A stretch of DNA of 64,000 bases from Bactericera cockerelli. Taxonomy: Eukaryota > Arthropoda > Insecta > Hemiptera > Triozidae. The DNA is taken from the NCBI GenBank assembly GCA_024516035.1, contig CM044964.1, forward strand, positions 14,624,449 to 14,688,448, read 5' to 3'. This document shows, one piece after another, positions 62,716 through 64,000 of the stretch. Position numbers and translations under genes: made by a program. The first letter of the stretch is position 1, and each line of letters begins with the position of its first letter. The notes below the pieces were generated by a model, which searched no databases, was not told the origin of the DNA, and saw only the letters and a list, made by a program, of their open reading frames with translations.

Positions 62716-63120
62716 TAATGCATGTACAAAGGACAATCATTTTGGAAGAAACATTGTTTCTTTATGATGTTAGGATATGCAGAGTACTCACTTCTCTGTG
62801 TCATGAGAAAATAACACGTAAAAACGATTATTCTCGTCTCCAGAGTTGGTAAATTATTTTTAAGAAGAAAAAAAAAATAGGGTTTCTGGAATATTTTTAG
62901 TCAGAATTTGATTGGTGGTAGTATCAGACGTCTGGGAACTACGAGTAAACAGTTGTGGCTTCGAATCCCAATTTGTGATTTATTGTTCCCAATATTGTTA
63001 TTACATACGAGGAACTGTTTCACTGCCTACACTATTGCCTTTAAAATAATGCTTCAGCACACCCACTTTTTTTTCTTCCTTGATACTTGACATTTTCTAA
63101 GTTAACAAAGAAAACCTCAA

Positions 63121-63345
63121 ACCAGCGTCGATGGTGCGTTGAATGCACCGGTTCTCCTCGGATCACCGAAGTTAAGCAACGTCCAGCGAAGTGAAGACTT
63201 CGTGATGCTGGCATTCCAGTCCAACCCAGACTGGGTGAGGTTAATGTGGATAGCTGGTACGATTCCCAGCGAATGGAGGGTAACACCCCCATCGTGATAT
63301 GACCATGCAGTGGAAAGCGACGTTAAACCCAAATTAAAAAAAAAC
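63121..63345 (+). repeat. 5S-rRNA-headed SINE, internal deletion
   Basis: Head ACCAGCGTCGATGGTGCGTTG, GGTTCTCCTCGGATCACCGA, AGTTAAGCAACGTCCAGCG, then a gap removing the GGATGGGTGACC portion, then the body and A-tail. Confidence 0.85.
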
Positions 63346-64000
63346 CACTAACAGTTGCGCGAAAGAAACGAAACTGGACAAGATGTCTTTTTAACGTTTA
63401 ATTTTCCCATGGCAAAATGAAAAGTGAGAACTCTGAATGTATAAAGTGACATAGCATACATAGATCATACATAAGACACATAGTTATAGTAGCTTTGCGT
63501 AACAAATTATATGAATGATGAATCGGAGCACTGCATTGAGAAAATAGCACAATTTGGAAGCCACTTCAGTAGTGTAAGCATTCTTTTTTTTATGTACTTA
63601 ACTACTTACATTTTTTTTTTTTTTTTTTTTTGACATATAATTTCCACTCCTCAATCATTGCTGATTTAAACCTCTGTCTTGTTAATCTCAACCTTAGGGA
63701 CACCGCTCTCACAATTGCCATTCAATTTTGGCTTTCAACCAACTGAAAATTTGAGAATAACTACTTCTCATACGTACTTTTGCACTGGGCTTATTACTCG
63801 TAAATAATTTGGACACCCTTGTCACTCTTTGCAAAGTGCCTATGGCTCATTGAAAAGATCGCAGTTTTAAAATAACCAAGCCACTCTGTTACTCATTTCC
63901 GTCGTATTGATTTTCGGAAGTTCTAGATCAAGCTACATTCACAACTATTCTGTATTAAGATTACTATCAACTATTATAGATTAAGGTGGGATTCAAATCC
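63346..64000. other. Downstream flank, no gene seen
   Basis: AT-rich, T-run at 63611-63631. Nothing coding recognised before the window ends. Confidence 0.55.

Overview
The window is eukaryotic nuclear DNA, most likely from an arthropod (insect or crustacean). It is AT-rich, has GT-AG introns with GTAAGT/GTGAGT donors, carries several tRNA-headed SINE families, a 5S-rRNA-headed SINE family, MITEs and a BEL/Pao LTR retrotransposon, and is peppered with the TAGGTACCTA motif common in arthropod intergenic DNA. The species cannot be named from sequence alone. There is no operon, CRISPR or prokaryotic structure.

Layout. 1-22 kb: no convincing protein gene. It holds SINEs, MITEs, a 590-bp (TTCTA)n array, a pyrimidine-rich block and a diverged 1.2-kb direct duplication. 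22.1-59.7 kb: one large + strand gene that I could assemble into 20 coding exons with consistent splice phases. It predicts a protein of about 2,295 residues: cytoplasmic Pro/Ser-rich N-terminus, one type II membrane segment, stalk, SEA domain, EGF-like module, Glu-Pro repeat region, five LDLa repeats, SRCR domain, trypsin-like domain, and an 832-residue acidic Ser/Glu/Pro/Thr tail. The protease-like domain keeps the His and Asp positions, but the Ser-195 position is Gly and the activation motif is absent, so it should be a non-catalytic serine protease homologue. 59.7-64 kb: 3' flank with a probable long 3' UTR, then SINEs.

The last intron (43,868-57,035) contains a 12.6-kb antisense BEL/Pao composite of the form LTR, truncated body, LTR, full body, LTR. 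It is bounded by one 5-bp target duplication, so it arose as, or rearranged from, a single insertion. Both gag-pol copies carry frameshifts.

Three themes stand out. The membrane pseudoprotease has a domain order and C-terminal tail unlike the transmembrane serine proteases I know. Several exon boundaries of this one gene are embedded in tandem duplications that copy splice donors or acceptors. Two SINE types with different pol III heads (5S rRNA and tRNA) share one 3' body. Single-base indels in the coding Glu-Pro repeat, in both BEL copies and between the 10-kb/12-kb duplicates raise the possibility of residual assembly error; coordinates near them should be read with that in mind.
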